Assembly (NCBI GenBank): GCA_050011775.1
Contig: JBEKIL010000016.1
Location: forward strand, 7,170 to 71,169
DNA: 64,000 nt
DNA from: CAVZMI01 sp050011775
GTDB taxonomy: Bacteria; Bacteroidota; Ignavibacteria; UBA10030; CAVZMI01
Reading direction: 5' to 3'
The notes under the pieces are model-generated. The model ran no database searches, was not told where the DNA came from, and saw only the letters and a program-made list of their open reading frames with translations. The position numbers and the translations under genes were made by a program. Position 1 is the stretch's first letter. Each line of letters begins with the position of its first letter. Below, in pieces: positions 26,568 to 35,691 of the stretch.

Positions 26568-26608
26568 GAAAAGCCATCATGATTCCAACGGTGGCTTTTC
26601 GTTTTTTT
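26568..26608 (+). terminator. Strong Rho-independent terminator after the acyl-CoA synthetase gene
   Basis: GAAAAGCCATC (26568-26578) pairs with GGTGGCTTTTC (26590-26600), 11 bp with one G-T wobble, around an 11-base loop, followed by G and seven T. It ends the synthetase transcript and also shows that the ATG at 26579, which would sit in the loop, is not the start of the sigma-factor gene. Confidence 0.92.
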
Positions 26609-26653
26609 CAACAATCAATTAATGAACTTTTATCTGCGGGTAACGTCAAACGT

Positions 26654-27226
26654 ATGGTCCGATACGCTGATGAAGATATTCAACTGATTCACCGTTTTAA
26701 GGAGGGGGATGCACAGGTGTTTGATCTCCTTGTCGAGCGGTATCAGCAGGGTGTCTTCAATATTATTCACCATACTATGGGAAAGATCGGGAACGCCGAC
26801 GATCTTGCGCAGGATATTTTCATAAAAGTGTATCATGCACTGCCGTCGTATAAGGAACGGTCTACGTTTTCGACCTGGTTGTTCCGTATTACGGTGAACG
26901 TTTGTATCGATGAAATCCGGCGGAAGAAGCGGCATCGGTTCCTTCACATAGAAGAACTGGACGACAGGCGGCTCGAGGAAATTCCGGCGGCGAAAGTAGA
27001 GGAAGGAGTTGAGGAGAGAATCGGGCGGAATGAAATGAAAAAACTTGTCCACGAAGCTATTGCCGGCCTTCCCGAACTTTACCGGACAGTGGTAACGTTG
27101 CGGGATATAAACGATTTATCTTATGATGAGATTGCGAAAATTCTCCGGTGCAGGATAGGTACTGTGAAATCAAGATTATTCTACGCGCGAATGAAATTAC
27201 GTGAAAATTTGTTAAAGTATATATGA
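26654..27226 (+). CDS. ECF (sigma-70 family, group 4) RNA polymerase sigma factor
   Basis: 190 residues from ATG 26654. Region 2 has FDLLVERYQQGVFNIIHHTM and ADDLAQDIFIKVYHALPSY, then FSTWLFRITVNVCIDEIRRK. Region 4 has LPELYRTVVTLRDINDLSYD and EIAKILRCRIGTVKSRLFYA, the HTH that binds the -35 box. An upstream in-frame ATG at 26579 would lie in a terminator loop, so the shorter form is preferred. The next gene is its anti-sigma factor and then seven envelope and efflux genes, so it probably drives an envelope-stress response including its own operon. RpoE/SigW-like by organisation. Confidence 0.92.
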   Translation: MVRYADEDIQLIHRFKEGDAQVFDLLVERYQQGVFNIIHHTMGKIGNADDLAQDIFIKVYHALPSYKERSTFSTWLFRITVNVCIDEIRRKKRHRFLHIEELDDRRLEEIPAAKVEEGVEERIGRNEMKKLVHEAIAGLPELYRTVVTLRDINDLSYDEIAKILRCRIGTVKSRLFYARMKLRENLLKYI

Positions 27227-27233
27227 TAAATTT

Positions 27234-27698
27234 ATGAAACGGAACCATACTCAATACCTCGAAATGGCTTCGGCATATGTCGATGAAAAACTCTCATCGA
27301 ATGAGAAGAAGTCCTTTGAACACCATTGTGAAAAATGCAGAGAATGTCGGGCGGTGCTTCGAGAACTGCAGAACCTCCGCCTTCTGGTCTCCGGGCATGG
27401 AAATGCCGCGATCTCATCATTTTTCATGACACGGCTTCACGGACGATTGAAAGAAGAAACAACTCCAATCGATCCATGGGTATATGAAGCAAAGAAGCTT
27501 ATACCTCTATTTTCATTTCTTGCGGTATTCTTATTTCTCATCTTTCTCTTCCGGTCGGGCGAAGAGGCGTACTCTTCCGATGATTATTATCTTGGTCAGC
27601 GGACGTCGTTGGAACAACGCGTTCTGACACAAAAGAAGGCTTATTCTACCGAAGAGGTTTTTGTACTCGCGGTGACTCAGGAAGGGAGAGAAGAATGA
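27234..27698 (+). CDS. Membrane anti-sigma factor with zinc-binding N-terminal domain
   Basis: 154 residues. The N-terminus (ASAYVDEKLSSNEKKSFEHH) leads into HCEKCRECRAVLREL, the His-Cys-Cys arrangement of ZAS-type anti-sigma domains. A hydrophobic segment LIPLFSFLAVFLFLIFLF near residue 90 would span the membrane, leaving about 45 residues outside. The gene follows the ECF sigma factor by seven bases and overlaps the next gene by four. The known mode is sequestering the sigma factor until regulated proteolysis or redox change; the M50 protease at 17123-18121 is one possible participant, though that link is only inference. Confidence 0.85.
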   Translation: MKRNHTQYLEMASAYVDEKLSSNEKKSFEHHCEKCRECRAVLRELQNLRLLVSGHGNAAISSFFMTRLHGRLKEETTPIDPWVYEAKKLIPLFSFLAVFLFLIFLFRSGEEAYSSDDYYLGQRTSLEQRVLTQKKAYSTEEVFVLAVTQEGREE

Positions 27699-28078
27699 CT
27701 TCAACAAAAAAAGCTCTGCTGACAATCATTGTCAGTTTTCTTCTTGGGGCTGTAGTCGGATATTTCGGATATCGTTTGATCCTCGTGTCCCCGACACAAA
27801 AAGTCACACAATCTGGTTTTCAACGGCTTAAGACCGATCTTCGGGAGCGTCTGTCTCTTACGGATGCACAACAGCTCCGGCTTGATTCATTACTCCAGAA
27901 GCGGAAGATGGCTTTCGATGCTTTCCGGAATCAGATGTCCATCCAATACCGCGATATGAGGGAAGAAACCCGCGATAGCATTCGCCAAATATTGACCGAG
28001 GAACAAAAAGCGCGATTTGAAGTGTTTGTAAAAGAACTTGATCAACAACGTGAGAAAGAGAAAGGGAACACACAATAA
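27695..28078 (+). CDS. Membrane-anchored Spy/CpxP-like periplasmic protein
   Basis: 127 residues with an N-terminal signal anchor (LLTIIVSFLLGAVVGYFGY), then a helical periplasmic part with the two LTxxQ-like motifs of the Spy/CpxP/CnrX fold: LSLTDAQQLRLDSLLQKRK and ILTEEQKARFEVFVKEL. Family members are chaperones or metal/stress sensors that feed into envelope regulation. It sits between the anti-sigma gene (ATGA overlap) and the RND adaptor gene (two-base gap), so it may act as chaperone or as a stress-sensing partner of the anti-sigma factor. Confidence 0.82.
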   Translation: MTSTKKALLTIIVSFLLGAVVGYFGYRLILVSPTQKVTQSGFQRLKTDLRERLSLTDAQQLRLDSLLQKRKMAFDAFRNQMSIQYRDMREETRDSIRQILTEEQKARFEVFVKELDQQREKEKGNTQ

Positions 28079-28080
28079 GT

Positions 28081-29130
28081 ATGAAACACAAGAGATGGAT
28101 AATCATTGCAGTAATTATTGCTATCGCTTTTGTCGGTATCATTGCTATTCGCATCGTATCAAATACTACAGCCGATCCGAAGCGAGGCAACATTCTCACG
28201 GTTCAAGTCGATAAGGTTCATCGAATGAATCTGGTAGATAGGATCAATCTGAATGGCGATGTTACCGCCTATCAGCAGGCAACATTATTTGCAAAAGTGT
28301 CGGGCACACTCGACCAGACATATGTGAATATGGGAGACGCTGTCAAGGCGGGAAATATCTTAGCTCTGATCGATACAATCGAACTTGCACAGACAGTTCT
28401 TCAAACAAAAGCGACATATCTCAATGCAAAATTGAATTATGAGCGTACAAAAAATCTCATCGATCAGCATCTTATCGCACAACAAGATGTCGATAATGCC
28501 GAAGTGACCCTGCGGACTGCGGAAGCAAATTATGTTACTGCGGTCACCCGGCTCGGATATGCACATGTTACCGCTCCGTTCAGCGGAATCATCACAAAGA
28601 GGTTCCTCGATGCCGGCGGGGTTGTCACACAAAATAATTCACCGTTGTTCACATTGATGGATATCAACCGGGTAAAGATTATTGTGAACGTGCTCGAAAA
28701 AGATATTCCGAAACTCCCCTCCGTACGACGAGCTGTGGTATCACTTGATGCTTTACCAGGGAGAGAATTTGAGGGTGTCGTCCGTCGTGTGAGTCAGGCA
28801 CTCGATCTTGCGACACGAACCATGGAGGTTGAAATAGATGTCGCAAATCCATCGCATCAACTGAAACCGGGGATGTTTGCCAGCGTCAGTATTATTGCCG
28901 GTGAACGACCCGGTTGCCTTGTGGTTCCCACCCAGGCTGTGATGAAAGACAATACAGGATCGTACGTGTTCCAGGTAGCGAATGGAAAGGCGAAGCGGAC
29001 TCCCGTAGTTCTTGGAGTAGAACAAGATAATCATTTCGAAGTCGTCAGTGGTCTGCAAGAAAACGAACAGGTAATCGTGCTCGGTCAGAACCAGGTCCGG
29101 AATGATGCCGATGTCAAGGTCCAAGGGTAA
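28081..29130 (+). CDS. RND efflux periplasmic adaptor (membrane fusion protein)
   Basis: 349 residues: N-terminal membrane anchor (IIIAVIIAIAFVGIIAIRIV), a barrel-sandwich/lipoyl-type half (GTLDQTYVNMGDAVKAGNI), a short coiled-coil hairpin (residues about 105-155, YERTKNLIDQHLIAQQDVDN), the second lipoyl half (LGYAHVTAPFSGIITKRFLD), then beta-barrel and membrane-proximal domains with VVPTQAVMKDNTGSYVFQV. It links the RND pump encoded next to the TolC channel encoded after that. Confidence 0.93.
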   Translation: MKHKRWIIIAVIIAIAFVGIIAIRIVSNTTADPKRGNILTVQVDKVHRMNLVDRINLNGDVTAYQQATLFAKVSGTLDQTYVNMGDAVKAGNILALIDTIELAQTVLQTKATYLNAKLNYERTKNLIDQHLIAQQDVDNAEVTLRTAEANYVTAVTRLGYAHVTAPFSGIITKRFLDAGGVVTQNNSPLFTLMDINRVKIIVNVLEKDIPKLPSVRRAVVSLDALPGREFEGVVRRVSQALDLATRTMEVEIDVANPSHQLKPGMFASVSIIAGERPGCLVVPTQAVMKDNTGSYVFQVANGKAKRTPVVLGVEQDNHFEVVSGLQENEQVIVLGQNQVRNDADVKVQG

Positions 29131-29148
29131 TAGGGGGAGAACAATATT

Positions 29149-32100
29149 ATGTGGCTGACTCGACTTGCATTACGCTATCCGATCTCGACATTTCTTTTCG
29201 CGATGACCCTTCTTGTCCTCGGTCTGGTTTCATTCACCCAACTACCTATCGACCTTCTTCCTGATATCAGCATTCCAACGGTAACGACTGTGACTTATTA
29301 CACCGGCGCCGGGCCGCTCGATATGGAACAGAGTGTAACGAGGATTATCGAACGGACCGTCAGTTCCGTCAATAATGTCGATTATGTCCAGTCATCCACA
29401 CGCGAAGGAGTATCATACGTGCGTGTGAATTTCAATTGGGATGCGAATCTGGACGTCGGACTCGTCGATATTATCCAGCGTGTCAATCGTGTACTGACCT
29501 TATTACCGGACGGAATCCAGCAACCGAGTGCTCTCAGATTCGATATTACGAATCTTCCGGTCTGCCAGCTTGTCGTCTCTGGAAATCTCGATCCACGGGA
29601 TATGTACGACCTGGCATACAATGTCATAGAACCGCAGATCGAGCATATTCCAGGTGTCGCGTCAGCATCGGTAAGCGGTGGCCGGATCAGGGAAATTCAT
29701 GTGACGATTGACCGGAACCGTCTGCAGGCTCTTCAACTTCCTATCCAGACAGTGACACAGGCAGTGGCACAATCGAATCTTATTGTCCCTTCGGGTGATC
29801 TTCGAACCGGTACGTTTGATTATGCGCTTAAGACAGAAAGCCAGTTCAATGTCGTAAAGCCGATGGAAAATATCGTAATTCGGACGATCAACGGAGTGCC
29901 TGTCCGTGTGAAAGATGTCGCCTTGGTTGAGGATTCATATCAGGAAGAAACAGAAATAGTTCGCGTCAATGGCCAGAATGGTGTCACGCTTCGGGTGCAA
30001 AAACTCTCGAACTCAAATACAGTCGAGGTCGTCGATAATGTGATCAAAGCTCTGCCGAAATTGACAGGCATTCCTGATGGTATTACAATCAAACTTGTAT
30101 TCGATCAGGCGCAGTATATACGGCAGTCGATCAACAATCTGCAGCATGAAGCTCTCTTTGGTGCAATACTGGCAATGCTGGTTGTGCTTATATTCCTGAG
30201 AAATGCCCGTGCGACAACTATTATTTTTATCGCCATCCCGCTTTCTATTTTTGTGACTTTTATTTTCTTCCGATTCAGCGGCATAACTTTGAACATTATG
30301 ACATTCGGAGGACTGGCTCTCGCAGTCGGAAGACTGGTCGATGACTCCATTGTCGAACTCGAAGCAATTTCAAGACACTACAATCAACGCAGGACTGATG
30401 AAACCAAGCTTCAGGCGACACTTGCCGCAGCCAAAGAAGTCGCATCACCAATTTTCGTGTCAACATTGACAACCGTCATCGTGTTTCTCCCTATAATTTT
30501 CCTGACGGGTGTTGCGAAATTGCTTTTTATTCCATTGACGATCACTATTGCCGTGGCGCTGTTCGGATCGTTTTTCGTTTCCCGGACTGTGACTCCGTTG
30601 ATGTGTTTACGCTATCTTCCGCCGGAAAAGAAATATGATCCAGAATCCAAAAAATGGACCGAACGTCTCCGGGGGAAATCCATCGCATTGGTGGAGACGC
30701 TTGATAATTGGTATCATGAGCGTTTACGGTGGGCACTGGCACACCGCCGGCTCGTAATCCTTTCGATTCTTGGGTTCGCCGTTATCTCGCTGGGTCTCTG
30801 GAAATTTATCGGAACAGAATTTTTCCCCGATCAGGATGAAGCGCAATTCACGGTGAGCTTCAGGCTTCCCGTTGGAACACGTGTTGAAGAAACCGATAAG
30901 GTTGCACGACAGATAGAAAAAATCGTCAGGGATAATGTTCCGGAAGTACTAGCAACCATCACCGATGTCGGGGTCCCTGTTTCGCGTGGTGGGGGAGGTT
31001 TTGGCGGAAATAATGGGAGTCATGCTGGCCAGGTCCGTGTTGCGTTGAGTCCCGCAGATCAACGATCCCGGTCGCTCTTCGACATCGCTAATTCGCTTCG
31101 ACCTCGGCTGACACAAATTCCCGGCGCCCAGGTTTTTATCAACCCGGGAGGATTTCTCCGGTTCTTATTAAACTTCGGTTCGAGCGCCCCGATCGATGTG
31201 GAAATACGCGGGTTCGACCTCGATGCGGGAAGTGCCCTTGCGCAGAGGGTGCTTGCTATCGTCCGTTCTACGCCTGGAGCCACCGATGCCATGGTATCGC
31301 GCGACGATAATCTCCCCGAACTGCGCATTAAGATCGACAGAGATAAATCAGGTGCACTCGGTGTGAATGTAGCCGACATATCGGGCACGATCACGACATG
31401 CATCAACGGAAGCGCGGCATCGCAATATATCGATCCCATTACAGGAAATCAGTACGATATTGTCGTACGATTGAATGAAGACTACCGTTCCCAAATCGAT
31501 GATCTACTTCGGCTTCAACTTCCGTCACGTTCTGGCGAATTAGTAACGCTCGGGAATGTTGCCAAGATCGAGCGGACAAAGTCGCCTGTGCAGATTGATC
31601 GAAAATATCAACAGCGTATTATAGATGTGACTGCGAATGTAACCGGCCGCGATCTTGGGAGCGTGGCCGCCGATATTCAAAATAAAATCAATGAGCTTGC
31701 CGTTCCGGCGGGATTCGAAGTGAGAGTCACTGGAAATGTCGAACAACAGAATAAGACATTCAAGGATCTCGGACTTGCATTTGCGTTGGCAATTCTGCTT
31801 GTTTATGTGGTGATGGCATCGCAGTTCCAGTCGCTGCTCGATCCCTTCATTATTATGTTTACTGTTCCCTTGGGGATCGTCGGTGTGCTGTGGATGCTGT
31901 TCCTTACGCACACGACACTCTCGGTCAATTCATTCCAGGGGGTGATCGTGATGGTTGGTATTGTGGTGAGCAACGGAATTCTCCTGGTCGACTACACTAA
32001 CCGACTCAGGGCGAGCGGCATTGAGCTCCATGATGCGGTTGTCAGAGCAGGCCGCACACGATTGAAACCAATACTGATGACATCTTTGGCGACGGTACTC

Positions 32101-32292
32101 GGATTGATTCCTCTCGCGATTGGATTCGGTGGGGAATCAGCCCAGGCTCCCCTCGCCATCGCTGTTATCGGAGGGCTTACGGTATCGACGTTCCTTACAC
32201 TATTCCTCGTGCCGACATTGTACACGGTTTTTGAAGAACGGTTTAAAAGGGAAATCATCAATAGAGATGAAAATGAACCTGTTAGGGATTAA
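29149..32292 (+). CDS. RND family efflux permease (AcrB/MdtB-like)
   Basis: 1047 residues, the standard length, with 12 transmembrane helices in the RND pattern and two large periplasmic loops. The proton-relay aspartates are visible in TM4 (GRLVDDSIVELEAI). The N-terminus WLTRLALRYPISTFLFAMTL and TYYTGAGPLDMEQSVTRIIE are characteristic. A Gly-rich insertion (VSRGGGGFGGNNGSH) interrupts the second periplasmic loop near residue 615. ATG is preceded by AGGGGGAGA. Drug/HAE1 type by sequence; it lacks the charged TM signature of heavy-metal CusA pumps as far as I can see. Exports toxic or lipophilic compounds. Confidence 0.95.
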   Translation: MWLTRLALRYPISTFLFAMTLLVLGLVSFTQLPIDLLPDISIPTVTTVTYYTGAGPLDMEQSVTRIIERTVSSVNNVDYVQSSTREGVSYVRVNFNWDANLDVGLVDIIQRVNRVLTLLPDGIQQPSALRFDITNLPVCQLVVSGNLDPRDMYDLAYNVIEPQIEHIPGVASASVSGGRIREIHVTIDRNRLQALQLPIQTVTQAVAQSNLIVPSGDLRTGTFDYALKTESQFNVVKPMENIVIRTINGVPVRVKDVALVEDSYQEETEIVRVNGQNGVTLRVQKLSNSNTVEVVDNVIKALPKLTGIPDGITIKLVFDQAQYIRQSINNLQHEALFGAILAMLVVLIFLRNARATTIIFIAIPLSIFVTFIFFRFSGITLNIMTFGGLALAVGRLVDDSIVELEAISRHYNQRRTDETKLQATLAAAKEVASPIFVSTLTTVIVFLPIIFLTGVAKLLFIPLTITIAVALFGSFFVSRTVTPLMCLRYLPPEKKYDPESKKWTERLRGKSIALVETLDNWYHERLRWALAHRRLVILSILGFAVISLGLWKFIGTEFFPDQDEAQFTVSFRLPVGTRVEETDKVARQIEKIVRDNVPEVLATITDVGVPVSRGGGGFGGNNGSHAGQVRVALSPADQRSRSLFDIANSLRPRLTQIPGAQVFINPGGFLRFLLNFGSSAPIDVEIRGFDLDAGSALAQRVLAIVRSTPGATDAMVSRDDNLPELRIKIDRDKSGALGVNVADISGTITTCINGSAASQYIDPITGNQYDIVVRLNEDYRSQIDDLLRLQLPSRSGELVTLGNVAKIERTKSPVQIDRKYQQRIIDVTANVTGRDLGSVAADIQNKINELAVPAGFEVRVTGNVEQQNKTFKDLGLAFALAILLVYVVMASQFQSLLDPFIIMFTVPLGIVGVLWMLFLTHTTLSVNSFQGVIVMVGIVVSNGILLVDYTNRLRASGIELHDAVVRAGRTRLKPILMTSLATVLGLIPLAIGFGGESAQAPLAIAVIGGLTVSTFLTLFLVPTLYTVFEERFKREIINRDENEPVRD

Positions 32293-32317
32293 ACATTTAT
32301 ATACCGATCGAGGTCTA

Positions 32318-33610
32318 ATGAATAGACTGCAACAGCTCGGGCTAGTCCTCCTTGTCAGCATCATCGTGGGCGGGATAATGGAAGCTCAACAAGATACATT
32401 AACACTTGCACGATGCATTCAGACTGCGCTGGAAAATCATCCGGCAGTTCGGGTTGCCGAAGGAGCTCTTCTCAACTCCGAAGCAGCATTGCAACAGACA
32501 CGGAGTATCTTTTTCCCACAGCTGAGTGCATCGGGGGGAATGACAAAAAATGCCGGTACATCGCTGATCGGGCCCATTCAGCGGGTCCAGGATTATGAAA
32601 GTTACTCGGCCGGTCTCAGTGCGCAAATGCTGCTCTTTGATTTCGGGAAATCGATTTATCGGACAATGGCCAGCAGTTATGGCGTAGATACGTCGGTTGC
32701 CGCAGTGGGGGGGACTAAGCAGACAGTGATTCTCAACGCGGAACTTGCATACTTTGCATATCAGGAAACATCCTCACTTGTGAAAGTTAGTGAAGATGCA
32801 TTGCGTTCATCGACACAGCATCTTCAACAGGCAAAGGCTTTTTTCTCGGTGGGAACCCGGGCTCAGTTCGATGTAACCAAAGCTGAAGTCGATGTTGCCA
32901 ATGCGCAGGTTGCACTCCTGCGTGCACAGAACCAATTTCGGATAGCGCGTGCCCAGTTGGATAATGCCATGGGGATACAAACTTCAAAAATTTATGTTAC
33001 TCCTGAAAATATGGATCTGCCGTCAATCACCATGACGGTCGATAGCGCGCTGGTGATTGCAAAGGTCAGCCGTCCGGAAATTCTCTCATCGGCGAGCAAG
33101 GTCAGTGTTTCTGAAGCTCTGTATACGGCGTCATGGATGACAAGGTTCCCGACGATAAGTGCAACCGGCGGGTACATATGGCGCGGATTGACATTCCCGC
33201 TCTCCAGCAGCTGGAGTGCGGGCGTAACGATCAGCGTTCCGCTTTTCCAGGGTTTTGCAGTTGATGCTGGAGTTCAGCAGGCAGAGGCAGGTATCCAGAT
33301 CGCATCTGCCACATACGAAGCGCTCGTTCGATCTGCTCGATTGGAAATTGAACAACAAATACTCTCCCTGAATGAAGCGCGCGAGCGGATTGCTGCATCG
33401 GCGAAGCTTGTCGAACAGGCTACTGAAAACCTGCGGCTCGCAGATGCTAGGTATGCCTCGGGTGTAGGTTCGGCTATTGAAATCACGGATGCCCTTGCAA
33501 CACTTTCAAATGCGAGGATTATTGAAATTCAGGCACAATTTGATTATCGTTCAGCATACGTACAGCTGCAACGTGCCATGGGAATATTAACACCTATAGG
33601 ACAACAATGA
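32318..33610 (+). CDS. TolC-like outer-membrane efflux channel
   Basis: 430 residues from ATG 32318. The signal peptide (LGLVLLVSIIVGGIMEAQ) directly precedes the mature TolC fold, which begins TLTLARCIQTALENHPAVRV. The long helical hairpins repeat twice (QQAKAFFSVGTRAQFDVTKA and RLADARYASGVGSAIEITDA, both the family's YxxGxxxxxDVxxA-type motif). An extension of the reading frame back to 32120 runs in the RND gene and is not family-like. It starts 25 bases after the RND stop with GAGGT, and its stop overlaps the MacA-like gene. One channel may serve both the RND and the MacAB pump. Confidence 0.92.
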   Translation: MNRLQQLGLVLLVSIIVGGIMEAQQDTLTLARCIQTALENHPAVRVAEGALLNSEAALQQTRSIFFPQLSASGGMTKNAGTSLIGPIQRVQDYESYSAGLSAQMLLFDFGKSIYRTMASSYGVDTSVAAVGGTKQTVILNAELAYFAYQETSSLVKVSEDALRSSTQHLQQAKAFFSVGTRAQFDVTKAEVDVANAQVALLRAQNQFRIARAQLDNAMGIQTSKIYVTPENMDLPSITMTVDSALVIAKVSRPEILSSASKVSVSEALYTASWMTRFPTISATGGYIWRGLTFPLSSSWSAGVTISVPLFQGFAVDAGVQQAEAGIQIASATYEALVRSARLEIEQQILSLNEARERIAASAKLVEQATENLRLADARYASGVGSAIEITDALATLSNARIIEIQAQFDYRSAYVQLQRAMGILTPIGQQ

Positions 33611-34923
33611 AACGAAAAACAGTGATCTTTGGCAGTATCATTCTCGTTATCATCCTTGCCGGAGTCTTCGGATTATTCTTTAGCAACGGAAAAACAGCCG
33701 AAGCTTCTTATCGTACTGCGAAGCTCGAGCGGGGTGATCTGGATGTCCTCGTGACCGCCACCGGTGCTCTCGGTGCTGTCAAGACGGTCGAAGTCGGTAC
33801 ACAGGTCTCAGGCATCATTTCAAAATTGTATGTGGATTTCAATTCGGTCGTCAAAAAAAATCAGATTGTTGCAATGATCGACACAACCTTCCTGGCTGCA
33901 TCGGCCAAGGATGCGGAAGCGAATGTCGAACGTGCACGGGCCCTGGCCAACCAGTCGCAGCGCGACCTTGCACGAATGAAACCTATGTTTGAAAAAGGAT
34001 TGGCCTCACAATCGGATCTTGATAACATACAGTCAACATACGAACAGGCAGTTGCATCATTGAAATCGGCGAAGGCGCAATACGATCGGGCAATGATCAA
34101 TCTTCACTACGCAACGATTCGGGCTCCGATCGATGGCGTGGTGATTGATCGTAAAGTCGATGTCGGTCAGACGGTTGCCGCCAGCCTTTCTGCACCGACG
34201 ATCTATACTATTGCCAACGATCTGACAAAAATGCAGGTTCTGGCGACAATTGACGAGGCCGATATCGGGCAGGTGAAGGACGACCAGGATGTCTCTTTTT
34301 CAGTCGATGCATATCCTGAACGGGTTTTTCACGGCAAAGTAGCTCAAATCAGGCTCCAGCCGCAGACGATATCGAATGTCGTGAATTACACGGTTGTCAT
34401 CAATGTCCCGAATCCCGACCTCAAGTTGATGCCGGGAATGACCGCCACCGTGAATATCCTCGTAGCACATAAGGAAGGTGTACTCAAAGTACCGAATGTA
34501 GCTCTACGATTCCAGCCAACGGCGGAAGAGAAGAAAACTGTTCTCGATGAAATGCAAAAAGAATTTGGAAATCGCGACACAACCGCAACGGGGAATCCGC
34601 AGCAAGATTCACTGCGCGCCATGTTCCGGCAGCGAGCTTCAGCGGCCGGCGGAGGCGGTTCGGGTAAAGTAGGTCAGGGAGGCTCCAGTACATCGCGCGG
34701 GCAACTCTGGTATTTCGACGAGAAAAAGAATTTGAAAGTCGCCTATGTCCGAACGGGTGTAACAAACGGGACATACACGGAGATCAATGTCGGACAACGG
34801 ACTCCTCTCAAAGAGGGAACCGATATTATTGTAGGCCTGAATCTGCAGGCAGCATCAAAGCAGGTCGGAAGTCCCTTGAGTGGACAATCACAGCAACGCT
34901 CTCAAGGTATGCGTGGATTCTGA
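33607..34923 (+). CDS. MacA-like ABC-efflux periplasmic adaptor
   Basis: 438 residues: N-terminal anchor (VIFGSIILVIILAGVFGLFF), lipoyl halves (VEVGTQVSGIISKLYVDFNS and MINLHYATIRAPIDGVVIDR), a helical hairpin of about 60 residues in between, then MQVLATIDEADIGQVKDDQD and barrel domains. Near residue 340 there is a low-complexity Gly/Ser-rich insert (SAAGGGGSGKVGQGGSSTSR) preceded by a charged helix; such inserts are common in this family in Bacteroidota. It is followed three bases later by the ATPase gene, so it is the adaptor for the MacB-like transporter. Confidence 0.92.
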   Translation: MKRKTVIFGSIILVIILAGVFGLFFSNGKTAEASYRTAKLERGDLDVLVTATGALGAVKTVEVGTQVSGIISKLYVDFNSVVKKNQIVAMIDTTFLAASAKDAEANVERARALANQSQRDLARMKPMFEKGLASQSDLDNIQSTYEQAVASLKSAKAQYDRAMINLHYATIRAPIDGVVIDRKVDVGQTVAASLSAPTIYTIANDLTKMQVLATIDEADIGQVKDDQDVSFSVDAYPERVFHGKVAQIRLQPQTISNVVNYTVVINVPNPDLKLMPGMTATVNILVAHKEGVLKVPNVALRFQPTAEEKKTVLDEMQKEFGNRDTTATGNPQQDSLRAMFRQRASAAGGGGSGKVGQGGSSTSRGQLWYFDEKKNLKVAYVRTGVTNGTYTEINVGQRTPLKEGTDIIVGLNLQAASKQVGSPLSGQSQQRSQGMRGF

Positions 34924-34926
34924 GAT

Positions 34927-35691
34927 ATGAACGATACAAAACATAATGAAGTTATCCGCACAGAGCAACTAGTAAAAATATACACGATGGGAGATGTAGA
35001 GGTTCACGCTCTCCGTGGAATTACTTTGAAAATTACTGCCGGCGAATTCGTTGCAATCATGGGGGCTTCGGGCTCGGGGAAATCGACGTTCATGAACATT
35101 ATCGGATGTCTGGATATCCCAACGCGTGGTGAGTATTATCTTGAAGGAGTTTCCATCCGTACCCGGACAAAAGATGAACTCGCCGCAATCCGGAACAACA
35201 AACTCGGATTCGTTTTTCAGGGATTCAATTTACTGTCGCGGACCAGCGCCATCGAGAATGTAGAGCTTCCTTTAATGTACTCAAACCATGTCACAACAAA
35301 AGAACGCCATCGACGTGCAATGGAGGCTCTGAAAGCCGTCGGATTGGAAAGTCGGGAGCATCATATGCCGAACCAGCTTTCCGGCGGCCAACAGCAGCGC
35401 GTTGCGATCGCGCGCGCGTTGGTCAACAATCCCGCGGTGATACTGGCCGATGAGCCTACGGGGAATCTCGATACGCGGACAAGCGTCGAAGTCATGGAGG
35501 TTTTTCAAACGCTGAACGCGGAGGGAAAAACCATCGTTCTTATCACTCACGAGAATGACATTGCCGAATATGCAAAACGGATTATCGTATTCCGCGATGG
35601 CCATGTGAAATCCGATTCACCGGTTCTGCGACAGCGCGTCGCTTCAGTGGAGTTATTACGGTTGCCGGCTGAAGAGGAGGTTCAGACATGA
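34927..35691 (+). CDS. MacB/LolD-like ABC transporter ATP-binding protein
   Basis: 254 residues, complete ABC ATPase. Walker A is MGASGSGKSTFMNIIGCLD, the Q-loop is FVFQGFNLL, the signature is NQLSGGQQQRVAIARALVNN, and Walker B is VILADEPTGNLDTRTS with H-loop LITHENDIAEYA. The C-terminal 30 residues after IVFRDGHV vary, as usual. In MacB of E. coli this domain is fused to the permease; here it is a separate gene whose stop overlaps the permease start, as in LolD/YknY-type systems. It powers mechanotransmission of the permease. Confidence 0.95.
   Translation: MNDTKHNEVIRTEQLVKIYTMGDVEVHALRGITLKITAGEFVAIMGASGSGKSTFMNIIGCLDIPTRGEYYLEGVSIRTRTKDELAAIRNNKLGFVFQGFNLLSRTSAIENVELPLMYSNHVTTKERHRRAMEALKAVGLESREHHMPNQLSGGQQQRVAIARALVNNPAVILADEPTGNLDTRTSVEVMEVFQTLNAEGKTIVLITHENDIAEYAKRIIVFRDGHVKSDSPVLRQRVASVELLRLPAEEEVQT

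Noticed and set aside
32120..32317. Upstream extension of the TolC frame inside the RND gene
   Set aside because: It is a shadow of the RND coding sequence. The signal peptide begins at ATG 32318, after the RND stop.
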